Source: an uncultured Candidatus Poseidoniales archaeon (GTDB lineage Archaea; Thermoplasmatota; Poseidoniia; Poseidoniales; Poseidoniaceae). Taken from it: a stretch of DNA of 64,000 bases. Shown in pieces: positions 10,373-19,461 of the stretch (the first letter of the stretch is position 1; every line of letters starts with the position of its first letter). A program made the position numbers and the translations under genes. The notes beneath the pieces are model-generated. The model made no database searches, had not been told where the DNA came from, and worked only from the letters and a program-made list of their open reading frames with translations. The stretch covers positions 1-64,000 of the forward strand of contig CAJIYT010000024.1 of NCBI GenBank assembly GCA_905181715.1. The letters run 5' to 3'.

Positions 10373-10999
10373 TCATTCCTCATCTTCAGCAGAATCATCT
10401 GCTGCAAATGATAGAACTTTTGTTGTTACAAAGGCCAAAAGAATGATTTTCATTGCATCCCATAGCAAAAATGGGGTCACTCCCCATTCCAATGCTTGAG
10501 AAAAGGATACACCGTAAGCTTCTGCCAACCATAGGGTTCCAACCATGTAAACTGGAATCATGGCAACAAACCAACAAATCAATTGCGCCTTGATATCAGC
10601 AAATCCGCAAGCACGTGAACGATCTAATCCTTCAGCGACTAGAGCGGAAGCGAATGGAAAGGCAAGTAGATAGCCACCTGAGGCGATTAATGCTCCATCA
10701 CTGAATAACTCAGCCCCTCCTTTAGCAAAGACTGGCGCTCCCAATGCACCCATTGCCAGATAGATGAAACCTGACAAAAATGCATCGTTACGCTTTAGAA
10801 AGACACCTGTCATCATTACTGCAAATGTCTGGAAGGTATATGGGACTGGAGTCCAGGGTGTGATGAAAGCCAACTGGGCACAGAAAGCTGTTAATGTTGC
10901 AAAAATACCGATTAATGCTACTCGTTCTAATTCGGTTCTTTCCTCACTCGAGAAATCGAGATGCCAAGTAAGTGGTTTCTTCCAACTAATACTGCTCAT
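10373..10999 (-). CDS. bioY: biotin transporter BioY family (ECF S component)
   Basis: ALTAFCAQLAFITPWTPVPYTFQTFAVMMTGVFL, YLAMGALGAPVFAKG, GGYLLAFPFASALV. Confidence 0.9.
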   Translation of the reverse strand: MSSISWKKPLTWHLDFSSEERTELERVALIGIFATLTAFCAQLAFITPWTPVPYTFQTFAVMMTGVFLKRNDAFLSGFIYLAMGALGAPVFAKGGAELFSDGALIASGGYLLAFPFASALVAEGLDRSRACGFADIKAQLICWFVAMIPVYMVGTLWLAEAYGVSFSQALEWGVTPFLLWDAMKIILLAFVTTKVLSFAADDSAEDEE

Positions 11000-11040
11000 A
11001 AATTACCCAGCACAATGATGGCCATAACTATTTTGAGTAA

Positions 11041-12447
11041 TTAGGCCGAAGGAATGCCTCTTCTGGCATCTTCGCCGTGAGCAATAACCTCGGCTACCAG
11101 ACCTTCGAGTGATTCTTTGGTCACTCCAGGATTGGCGATTACTGGGCGTAAGATTACATCTTCACCAATGTTTGAACGACTGATCATATAATTCCCCTTT
11201 TGCATTAGGCGTTCTCGGATTTCGGTATTTAGTTCCGAAGCATCTTCTTCTTCTTCGGCCTTGAATCTAAAGCAGACATTGGTCCATTGCCGTGAAGACA
11301 TCAATTCAAGTTGGGGATCCTCGACAACGAGTGATTCTAAATGACCGGCTAATTCCATATAGCCATCTACCATCTTAGCCCAGCCTGAATCGCCGCGCTC
11401 TCGCCAAGCAAAGAAGAGTTTCAAAGCGTCATTTCGACGGCCACATTGTAATGATAAACGACCAAGGTCATCCGATTCGGTCTCATCATGGAATAGATAG
11501 TGAGCAGCATCACCATGACTGCAAACCTTACGTAATAGCGAGAGGTCCTTGATTAAGAATGCTGAACAAATCAAGGGAACACCCATCAACTTATGCGCAT
11601 CCCAACAAACTGAGTCTGCCAATTCAACCCCAGCCATCAATTTTGCATGTTCGATACTGAAGAGGCAACTACCACCCCAAGCAGCATCTACATGGAGCCA
11701 GATTTCATTCTTATGACAGATTTCAGATAGTTCCACAAGTGGATCAAAGGCCCCACGTACCGTGGTGCCGGATGTAGCAATTACACAGATGGGTCTTTGC
11801 CCTTCAGCGATTGACCTCTCTATTTCCTCTACCAATTTATCAGGTCGCATTCTGCCATCGTCATCGCAACCTACCTTGATCACATTATCGAGACCAATAC
11901 CGAGAACATTTGCCGACATCTCAACCGAATAGTGACTCTCTGCCGAAACATAAACCGCCAATTTAGTGCCATCGATACCTCTCCTTTGACTCAGTGGTTC
12001 GCCACGACTACGAGCGCATAACATTCCCAACATGTTGCCATTCGAACCACCGGTTGTCAGGGTGCCACCGCCATTGCTGAATCCGACCATCTCACACATT
12101 CTCTCAAGAATGGAGCGCTCGATTAAACTTGCAAGAGGTGCAAGTTCAAAGGTATACATCGAAGTATTGGTAAGAGTAGCGATTATTTCTCCGGCTAATG
12201 CCGCAATATTGAGTCCACCCCATAGTGGATTCATAAAATTAGGATGATTTGTTTTGACACATTTTTGCAAATAGTCATCGATATCGACGAGGATACTGGA
12301 CAGATCGCTACCCTCTAAGGGCAATTTGAGGTCACTGGTTTTCGCTAGAGATTTTGAATCCCGAGAGGAGGCAAGAGTTCCATCTTCAGCGAGATAGGTT
12401 TTGACTTTTACAAGTACTTCATCGAGGAATGTATCATACCGCATCAT
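11041..12447 (-). CDS. group II pyridoxal-dependent decarboxylase
   Basis: HPNFMNPLWGG, TTGGSNGNMLGM, HVDAAWGGSCLFS, DAHKLMGVPLICSAFL PLP-Lys motif. Confidence 0.9.
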   Translation of the reverse strand: MMRYDTFLDEVLVKVKTYLAEDGTLASSRDSKSLAKTSDLKLPLEGSDLSSILVDIDDYLQKCVKTNHPNFMNPLWGGLNIAALAGEIIATLTNTSMYTFELAPLASLIERSILERMCEMVGFSNGGGTLTTGGSNGNMLGMLCARSRGEPLSQRRGIDGTKLAVYVSAESHYSVEMSANVLGIGLDNVIKVGCDDDGRMRPDKLVEEIERSIAEGQRPICVIATSGTTVRGAFDPLVELSEICHKNEIWLHVDAAWGGSCLFSIEHAKLMAGVELADSVCWDAHKLMGVPLICSAFLIKDLSLLRKVCSHGDAAHYLFHDETESDDLGRLSLQCGRRNDALKLFFAWRERGDSGWAKMVDGYMELAGHLESLVVEDPQLELMSSRQWTNVCFRFKAEEEEDASELNTEIRERLMQKGNYMISRSNIGEDVILRPVIANPGVTKESLEGLVAEVIAHGEDARRGIPSA

Positions 12448-12606
12448 GCCACCTGAATGGTACTCACTGAATGAGGCTTATAATACACCTGCAATAAGTG
12501 AGTGCTCTATCACCGGATTCTGGTAGGTTAGACCCGCAATAACTCATTGATGCGTATTGCATTTGTTTTCAGCAATATTGAATAACCCTAACCTGTAGAG
12601 CCAAGC

Positions 12607-13473
12607 ATGCTAGGAGATAATGGTTCGAAATGGCTTGAGAGATTGCACATGCAATTGGCAAGAGAATTACGTGCTGCTGATTGGTCACAAGCAGAAATCG
12701 CAGCAATGTTGGGTACAACTCAGTCCACGATTTCTAGGCAATTTAATCGTGAAATGCCAGAACTTGCAGGGACTTCCGATGAGATGATGGTAGACGGTTG
12801 GGCCAATGAGTTGGCCATGGCATTACGTCAATTTGGTCCAGGCGTTAAATTGAATAAACAAAGATTTGTCATGGAAATCGCTTTTGGCCCGGGACAAATC
12901 CTCAAATTTGACAAATCACTGACCGGCATGGATCTCGAAAGCGACCAAGAAGAGCGTTCTTTACTCAAGAGATTAGAATGGGCAACCAGTAGAATCGACG
13001 CTGCCCGTATGGGAGATTGGATTCCTGCTGTTGGCATGAATATCGCATCATGCCTCGATAATGCCAATGACAATACCAGCGTTGCTTCTTATCCAGGGCG
13101 AATATCACTAGTCAATGGACGCCTTCGACATCATGAGACACCATCCTTTGGTAGTTCTACACATCTTGCTGGATTATTGATTAGGGCACGTGAAGCAGAT
13201 TCAAGCAAGATGGCAATTCTCAATCTTGCAGCACCAACCAACAAAGGCGGAGTTGATTCACACATCCTTAACTCTACTATTGAGGAAATGGGATGGGAAA
13301 TGATGCAAGCTCCAAAGGGAGCATTGGTAATTGATGGAGAAACAAGGGTCGATTGTATTATCGATGAAGGTGCTTTTGGCTGGGAACCAAGTATCTACAT
13401 CCTTGCTCATAACCCTCTTGAATTGGTTGACCGAACTCATCGCTTCATCACCACTATGGAGGCTAAAGTATGA
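12607..13473 (+). CDS. thiR: HTH plus ThiN-like domain protein, probable thiamine regulator (ThiR-like)
   Basis: N-terminal HTH (WSQAEIAAMLGTTQSTISRQF) fused to ThiN-like domain (VGMNIASCLDNANDNTSVASYPGRI.LVNGRLR); directly upstream of thiBPQ-type genes. Confidence 0.75.
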   Translation: MLGDNGSKWLERLHMQLARELRAADWSQAEIAAMLGTTQSTISRQFNREMPELAGTSDEMMVDGWANELAMALRQFGPGVKLNKQRFVMEIAFGPGQILKFDKSLTGMDLESDQEERSLLKRLEWATSRIDAARMGDWIPAVGMNIASCLDNANDNTSVASYPGRISLVNGRLRHHETPSFGSSTHLAGLLIRAREADSSKMAILNLAAPTNKGGVDSHILNSTIEEMGWEMMQAPKGALVIDGETRVDCIIDEGAFGWEPSIYILAHNPLELVDRTHRFITTMEAKV

Positions 13474-14594
13474 ACTCAAAGGTTGTACTTGTCACACTTA
13501 TTGCGTTTTTAGCGTCGATTAGCGGTTGCCTTACAGGCGCCATAGATGACAAGGGAATGATGATTGATGAGAGAGGGGTTGAGGTCCCTACTGAAAGAGT
13601 TCTAACCATAGTCACATACGACATATATGGCTTGACTTCTGAGCGAATCATGGAATTTACTAATCAAACTGGAATCAAAGTCGAAATGATAAAACTAGGT
13701 GATGCCGGTGCAATACTAAATCACTTATTACAAACCAAAGAAGCACCCCAAGCAGACCTAGCACTGGGACTAGACAACACCTATTTGCAACAAGCCATTG
13801 ATCGAAATGTGATTCAATCCCATGGTGCAAATATTTCCAATGTAATGGAATCGGCATGGCTGCCCTATAATGGAACGATGGCAGTACCATTCGACCAAGG
13901 TTCAATCTGCCTGAACTACGATACAAATTCTATTAACAGCAGTCAAGGAAGAGATGTACCAACCTCGTTATGGAACCTGAGCGAAGAGGCGTGGAAAGGA
14001 AAAGTTGCTATCCCTAGTCCCGTAACCAGTAGTCCTGGTCGAGCATTCATGATTGCAACCACTGACTATTTTGCCAACGATGATGATGAAACCACAAACT
14101 GGACTGATTGGTGGAGTGCCATGGTGGATAATGATGTCATCATAACCAGCGGCTGGACCGAGGCTTACGAAACTCACTATAGTGGAGGATATGGGGTGTG
14201 GAATGACGACCATATAGGTGATGCGAATTTCGTAGTATCCTATTGTCACTCGCCGGGAGTAGAAGCCTATTGGGCAGATAATTACACGATTTCTACCTCG
14301 CTGACATTGGATAGGGCATCTTTCCACCAAGTCGAATATGCGACCGTAGTCAATGGTACGGCAAATGCTGAATATGCTGATTTATTCATCGAGTATCTGC
14401 TTACTGAAGATGTTAATCTAAATATGCCAATTGAGAATTCGATGTACAGTGTTTTGATAGATAGCGGATTACCTGCAGATAACGGTTACCTGTATCATTC
14501 CGAACTACCTTCGCTAAATGCACAGGTTTCACCCGAAGAAATCGCTGAGAACATGGATTCATGGCTTGCAGCTTGGGAGGCTGCAATGGTTTGA
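13470..14594 (+). CDS. thiB: thiamine ABC transporter substrate-binding lipoprotein
   Basis: lipobox-like LASISGC; LTIVTYDIYGLTSERIMEFTNQTGIKVEMI; ThiB-like; in operon with permease and ATPase. Confidence 0.83.
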   Translation: MNSKVVLVTLIAFLASISGCLTGAIDDKGMMIDERGVEVPTERVLTIVTYDIYGLTSERIMEFTNQTGIKVEMIKLGDAGAILNHLLQTKEAPQADLALGLDNTYLQQAIDRNVIQSHGANISNVMESAWLPYNGTMAVPFDQGSICLNYDTNSINSSQGRDVPTSLWNLSEEAWKGKVAIPSPVTSSPGRAFMIATTDYFANDDDETTNWTDWWSAMVDNDVIITSGWTEAYETHYSGGYGVWNDDHIGDANFVVSYCHSPGVEAYWADNYTISTSLTLDRASFHQVEYATVVNGTANAEYADLFIEYLLTEDVNLNMPIENSMYSVLIDSGLPADNGYLYHSELPSLNAQVSPEEIAENMDSWLAAWEAAMV

Positions 14595-16258
14595 AAAGAA
14601 AATTCGAGAATATTGAAGTGGCCTTACCCTTCTTTCTTTTTTCAGCTCTGGTGATAATCCCTTTATTGCTCGCACTCGATCGTCTGATCTATGTTTCTGG
14701 CAAAATGCCGTGGCAGGTTTTTTCATCTTTAGACGAGCACTATCTTTCTCAAGATGCAATTGGCTTCACATTTCTTCAAGCCTTGCTTTCAACAGCACTC
14801 ACCTTGGCAATAGGAATTCCAATCGCCTGGCAATTAGGTCGGTATCATTGGCCAAGAATTCGTCTAATGCGCGCCTTGTTAACCCTACCATTTGTCACTC
14901 CTGCAATTGTTGCTGCAATGGGATTCATGGCTATTTTAGGTAGTGATGGTTTTGATTTACGGGGAGAAAGATCCACCTACCTTGTTTCATTATTATTCGC
15001 TCACGCTTGGTTTAATATCGCTCTAGTCATTCGTTTCGTCGACCCAGTCATATCCAATCTCGATCCGAGAATGGAAGAACAATTGCGTCTATTACCTGCC
15101 GGCAATAGTCGATGGGGCCGGCTACGATGTTTCTGGATTCCTTTGATGTTCCCTTCGATTCTTTGTGCGGCGGTATTGACATTTGTATTCTCATTTACAT
15201 CGTTCGCTATGGTAAGATGGATGACTCCTAGCAATGCCACACTCGAGACGGTTATGGCCGATGTAGGTGGGGCTGCTGGAATTGAAAATTATCAGATATA
15301 TTCCAACGAACTGGTCCTTGCTAGTTCGACCATTCAATTTCTTGTTCTGATTTTAGCCCTGTGGCTATTATCTGCGCTACAGGCAAAACGCAGTAGAACA
15401 ATAGCAGAGGTAAGCGAATCTCATTCTCGTAAGAAAGGAAGAACGGGATGGCTAGTACTGATTCCGGCACTTCTCTTCTGCCTAAGTCCGCTTATGGCCG
15501 TTATACGTTCATCGTTGCGTGTTGCCGAACGCGGCCCTGTGATTTCACATCGCTGGACCTTAGAAGGGTGGCAAAGCGCAATTTCAGGAGATTATGCGTA
15601 TATCTCAATCATCGATGCTCTGCAGAATTCACTTGGTTATGCCATCCTCACCCTAGTGATTTCTTTACCACTTGGATGGTCACTATCCTCAGGCATTCAC
15701 CTGCTTGAAAAGAGGGGCTCTTATTGGGCCAAACCGCTAGATATCTTGACCATGTTACCATTGGCCATATCAGGAGTGATGCTGGGTCTGGGCATATTGC
15801 TCGGGATAATCAGAATCTCAACGGTATTCTTTACGATGTGGTGGATGCCTGCAATACCGCATATTATGCTGTCAACACCCTTTGTTGTCCGTTTACTGCT
15901 ACCAGCAATGAGACGTCAAGATCCAGAGTTAATCGAGAATGCTCAGGTATTGGCCATGAATCGATGGCAGATATTAACCAAGATTCGCATGCCACTATTA
16001 CGTGGGCCGTTAATCGTCGCCGGAATAATTGCCATAGCCATGTCGATGGGAGAATTTGGAGCATCTTGGATACTTGTCCGTACCGGTGCTTGGGACACAT
16101 TACCTGTATTGGTCGACCAGTTGATGACACGTCCTGGTTTCGATCCATTAGTCAAGCCCACTGCGATGGCAGCTGCAAGCCTATTGATGCTGACCACCTT
16201 GATCTTGTTCTTGGTCGCAGAAAGATTCAGACCAGATGGTGATGGAGGGATGTTTTGA
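14561..16258 (+). CDS. thiP: thiamine ABC transporter permease (fused two-module)
   Basis: two BPD-permease modules with EAA-like loops; adjacent to thiB/thiQ-like genes. Confidence 0.83.
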   Translation: MACSLGGCNGLKRKFENIEVALPFFLFSALVIIPLLLALDRLIYVSGKMPWQVFSSLDEHYLSQDAIGFTFLQALLSTALTLAIGIPIAWQLGRYHWPRIRLMRALLTLPFVTPAIVAAMGFMAILGSDGFDLRGERSTYLVSLLFAHAWFNIALVIRFVDPVISNLDPRMEEQLRLLPAGNSRWGRLRCFWIPLMFPSILCAAVLTFVFSFTSFAMVRWMTPSNATLETVMADVGGAAGIENYQIYSNELVLASSTIQFLVLILALWLLSALQAKRSRTIAEVSESHSRKKGRTGWLVLIPALLFCLSPLMAVIRSSLRVAERGPVISHRWTLEGWQSAISGDYAYISIIDALQNSLGYAILTLVISLPLGWSLSSGIHLLEKRGSYWAKPLDILTMLPLAISGVMLGLGILLGIIRISTVFFTMWWMPAIPHIMLSTPFVVRLLLPAMRRQDPELIENAQVLAMNRWQILTKIRMPLLRGPLIVAGIIAIAMSMGEFGASWILVRTGAWDTLPVLVDQLMTRPGFDPLVKPTAMAAASLLMLTTLILFLVAERFRPDGDGGMF

Positions 16259-16845
16259 TGCTAAGGGTTGAGGGTGCTGGTAAATCATTTGAACGGATTC
16301 TATTTGAGGGGCTTGATTTGAATTTAGCGACAGGCGAGAGAATGTCAATTACCGGCCCATCCGGATGTGGTAAAACCACATTGTTGCGGTGTATTGCTGG
16401 ACTAGAAGATTTGCAGGATGGTAAAATATATCTCGACGACATCGAGGTCACAAATATACCTCCTGAGAAGAGAGGAATAGGTTTGCTTTTCCAAAAACCA
16501 GTTCTCTATCATCACCTCGACGTCGCAGGTAATCTCCGCCTTGGCAAGCGAGATGCAGATGTTCATTCTGCTCTCAAGGAAGTTGGCCTAGATGGGTTTG
16601 CAGATAGAAGATGTGAGAAACTATCCGGTGGGGAAGCACAACGTGTCGCCCTTGCAAGAGCACTGCTAGCCGAGCCGAAAATTCTACTTCTCGATGAGCC
16701 GTTTTCCGCAGTCGATGAGGAATTACGCAGTCGATTGCTCAACGATACCATCGCCTTACTAGGTTCAAGAGGAACAACTGCCGTTCTAGTAACACACAAT
16801 ATCAAAGAGGCTGAATCATTCTCAAAAAATATAATGACAATGTGA
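16255..16845 (+). CDS. thiQ: thiamine ABC transporter ATP-binding protein
   Basis: Walker A GPSGCGKTT, signature LSGGEAQRVALARALL, Walker B ILLLDEPFSAVD. Confidence 0.88.
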   Translation: MMLRVEGAGKSFERILFEGLDLNLATGERMSITGPSGCGKTTLLRCIAGLEDLQDGKIYLDDIEVTNIPPEKRGIGLLFQKPVLYHHLDVAGNLRLGKRDADVHSALKEVGLDGFADRRCEKLSGGEAQRVALARALLAEPKILLLDEPFSAVDEELRSRLLNDTIALLGSRGTTAVLVTHNIKEAESFSKNIMTM

Positions 16846-16901
16846 TAATATGAGCCAAAGGGTGAATAACAAGCACGTTGTATCACTGTTGAGGCAGACC
16901 A

Positions 16902-17435
16902 ATGATAGGCACACCACTAGATGTTTTGCCTTATGTTAGGGGTATCCAATTGATCTTAACCGGTTATTCAGGATATTCTAAGGGTAAGAGAAAGCACACT
17001 GACCAAATAATTCGCGATGAAATAATCAGAGCAGGAGGCAGAGTGCGTAGTCACATGCAAAATGTGCATGATGTTTGCTTCCAGGACAATGATATCACTA
17101 GTGCAAGAGCCGCAAAGAAATGCATGGAAGAGTGCGACATGCTGGCCAATGATGTTGACAAGTCTTCTACTGGCATGGACCATGCTTTCCTCTCAGGTCA
17201 ACGCTCAACCTCAGGTGGCGACCTCAAAAAATTGGTCAAACACGACCACGAAGTAATCGAGATGATTACAGCCGCTGTCAACTTGGCCAATAGTGCCGAA
17301 CACAGTCTGGCTACAGGTGAGGGAGAATTATTGCAAATACTACGTCACACCACCCAGAAGATGTCCTCGTGTCGAGGTTTCTTTGGTGCAAGAACGGTTA
17401 TTCTGTCCGGGTTAAAACAGAAGAAAAAGAAGTGA
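16902..17435 (+). CDS. hypothetical alpha-helical protein, Lys-rich C-terminus
   Basis: 177 aa ORF immediately upstream of the SPFH-like gene. Confidence 0.65.
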   Translation: MIGTPLDVLPYVRGIQLILTGYSGYSKGKRKHTDQIIRDEIIRAGGRVRSHMQNVHDVCFQDNDITSARAAKKCMEECDMLANDVDKSSTGMDHAFLSGQRSTSGGDLKKLVKHDHEVIEMITAAVNLANSAEHSLATGEGELLQILRHTTQKMSSCRGFFGARTVILSGLKQKKKK

Positions 17436-17439
17436 TATC

Positions 17440-18711
17440 ATGGCTGATTATAGATGGAGAGATGAACCAAACATCATCGCCCGACTGGTGAATGCAGACA
17501 AAATAAAGACATTTTCCACCCAACAGGTGATCATAAAACCAAATGAAGCGATGGCCATGATAATGGATGGTCGAATCGGAGATATTCTTTCCGAGACCGT
17601 TGTCAAGAACCTTGCCGGTGGCTTTGGTCGCTGGTTTGGTGAGCAGATGGGTGTCACTGCCACTGATCGCCGATTGCTATTCGCTATGACCGGCCCCATG
17701 GATTACATGGTGCCATTTGAGGCAGCAATGAGCGATGGACAGATGGCTAAGGGTCATGCTAACCTACGACTCAAAATCGCTAAGGATGACTTGCCTAAGT
17801 TACTCAATATCTTTGCCAATCGAGCACCGATTCTACGCCGCAATGATGTTACAGCAATTATTCAAACTGAATTGCTTAACAAGGTAATTCAACCATGTGT
17901 CGCCGCTTGTAATGGCACAGATGATCTCAGAGGTTCATTGTTTCAAGAACGCCTAGAGATGACCGCAGAGATGGAGATGAGGAACCTATTATCAAATATG
18001 GGATTCACTTTACTCAAGGCATTTGCAATTACCAATCCAACAGACATGGAACTGGTCGACCAACACCGAGCAAGACAAGCGGCTATCGCTGCAGGCGAAT
18101 CAGTAAATGCTGAGCATGCAGCCCACATGTTCCACCAGCAGGAGATAAGCGCTCTTGCTAGAATCGAGATGGAAGTTAGTATTGCACGTGCTCAAGCTGC
18201 TGGTAAAGTCACTGTCGAGATGGAATCAGAATTGAAGGATTTACGTAAAAGAGAAGCACACTGGCAAGCTGAGTTCAAGCGAGATAAGGCATTGCAAGAT
18301 CTCGAATTAGAGAAGGTCGAAACCCTTCATGGTCTCGATCAGGACAAGAAGCAAGCAAAGGTCGACCAAGCAATGGCTATGTTTGAACAGGTTCAAGCCA
18401 AAAAAACGGCTAGAGTCGGACAGATGCAGGATCACCAAAATCAACGTATGGATCACCAAAATGACATGCAAATGAAAATGATGGAGATGGCGAAAGAAGC
18501 TGGAGCACTTACACCAGAAGTGATGCAGGAATTCTTTAAGCAACAAACGGCACAAAAGGCAATCGATGGCGATGGCACCGAAGGTGGAAGTCAATACAGT
18601 TCTAGCCCAACCGCAAAGAGTCAGCCCCCACCTCCTCCCAACAACTGCTGCGGATTGGTTATTCAACCAGGATGGAGTGCTTGCCCAAAATGTGGCAAGA
18701 ACTTGGCATGA
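17440..18711 (+). CDS. SPFH-domain / C-terminal zinc-ribbon protein (YdjI-like)
   Basis: FSTQQVIIKPNEAMAMIMDGRIGD N-terminus, long charged coiled-coil, C-terminal CCGLVIQPGWSACPKCGKNLA zinc ribbon. Confidence 0.72.
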   Translation: MADYRWRDEPNIIARLVNADKIKTFSTQQVIIKPNEAMAMIMDGRIGDILSETVVKNLAGGFGRWFGEQMGVTATDRRLLFAMTGPMDYMVPFEAAMSDGQMAKGHANLRLKIAKDDLPKLLNIFANRAPILRRNDVTAIIQTELLNKVIQPCVAACNGTDDLRGSLFQERLEMTAEMEMRNLLSNMGFTLLKAFAITNPTDMELVDQHRARQAAIAAGESVNAEHAAHMFHQQEISALARIEMEVSIARAQAAGKVTVEMESELKDLRKREAHWQAEFKRDKALQDLELEKVETLHGLDQDKKQAKVDQAMAMFEQVQAKKTARVGQMQDHQNQRMDHQNDMQMKMMEMAKEAGALTPEVMQEFFKQQTAQKAIDGDGTEGGSQYSSSPTAKSQPPPPPNNCCGLVIQPGWSACPKCGKNLA

Positions 18712-18723
18712 ATGGGTGATTAA

Positions 18724-19461
18724 TTGTTTGATTCACCTTGGCGCATCTGGCGCAGACATTGGACGATACGGAAACAACCACGTCTTTTTGTTGAGACAAT
18801 GGTAGTTCTTTTCGTGGCTATGGCTTTGCCCTATACTTTCATCAACCATCTGATGAATGCAATATCTTGGTCTGCATTTGACCCAGTAACAAGTATGGAT
18901 GAAAAAGTTCCTTTCATCGCGTGGACTTTCATCATCTATGCCTCACTTTACCTCTATTATCCAGCTGCTGCTTGGTTTGGACGTAAAAATGATGCAACAG
19001 TTAGAGAGATGTTTGCATTTCATCAATGCCTATTCATCCTGACTTGGATTATTTGTCTCATCTTCATCTTCTTACCAACCGAGATACATATCCGAGACCA
19101 CATACCTTTCGAAGTAAGATCTGGAGAAGGGTTCTGGGGATTCTGGTATGGGGATTTCATGCATTCAACGGACAATCCATGGAATGCATGGCCTAGTTTG
19201 CATGTGGTTCAAAGTCTGCTAATCGTATTGATATTGCGACGCTGGAAAATAATCTATGGAATCAAGGAGGTTTTTGTATGGAGTGCGTGGGTTGGATTAT
19301 GCATATCGATATTAACAACGAAGCAGCACTTCATTTTCGACTTGGTGACTGGGATAATAGTCGCATTAATAGCATGGTTTTGGCTTTTCATTCCAGCATT
19401 AAATGCTACAACAAATTCGAAATGGATTGAATTACTGCCCAGTGATTCAAGCGACGAGTGA
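18724..19461 (+). CDS. PAP2-family membrane protein
   Basis: WPSLHVVQSLLIVLIL and TTKQHFIFDLVTGII PAP2 motifs; TTG start. Confidence 0.72.
   Translation: MFDSPWRIWRRHWTIRKQPRLFVETMVVLFVAMALPYTFINHLMNAISWSAFDPVTSMDEKVPFIAWTFIIYASLYLYYPAAAWFGRKNDATVREMFAFHQCLFILTWIICLIFIFLPTEIHIRDHIPFEVRSGEGFWGFWYGDFMHSTDNPWNAWPSLHVVQSLLIVLILRRWKIIYGIKEVFVWSAWVGLCISILTTKQHFIFDLVTGIIVALIAWFWLFIPALNATTNSKWIELLPSDSSDE

Noticed and set aside
13968-14330. Minus-strand 120 aa ORF inside thiB
   Set aside because: Antisense shadow ORF; thiB frame is supported by family motifs and operon context.
15724-16242. + strand 172 aa ORF in alternate frame inside thiP
   Set aside because: Overlaps the well-supported permease in another frame; composition atypical.
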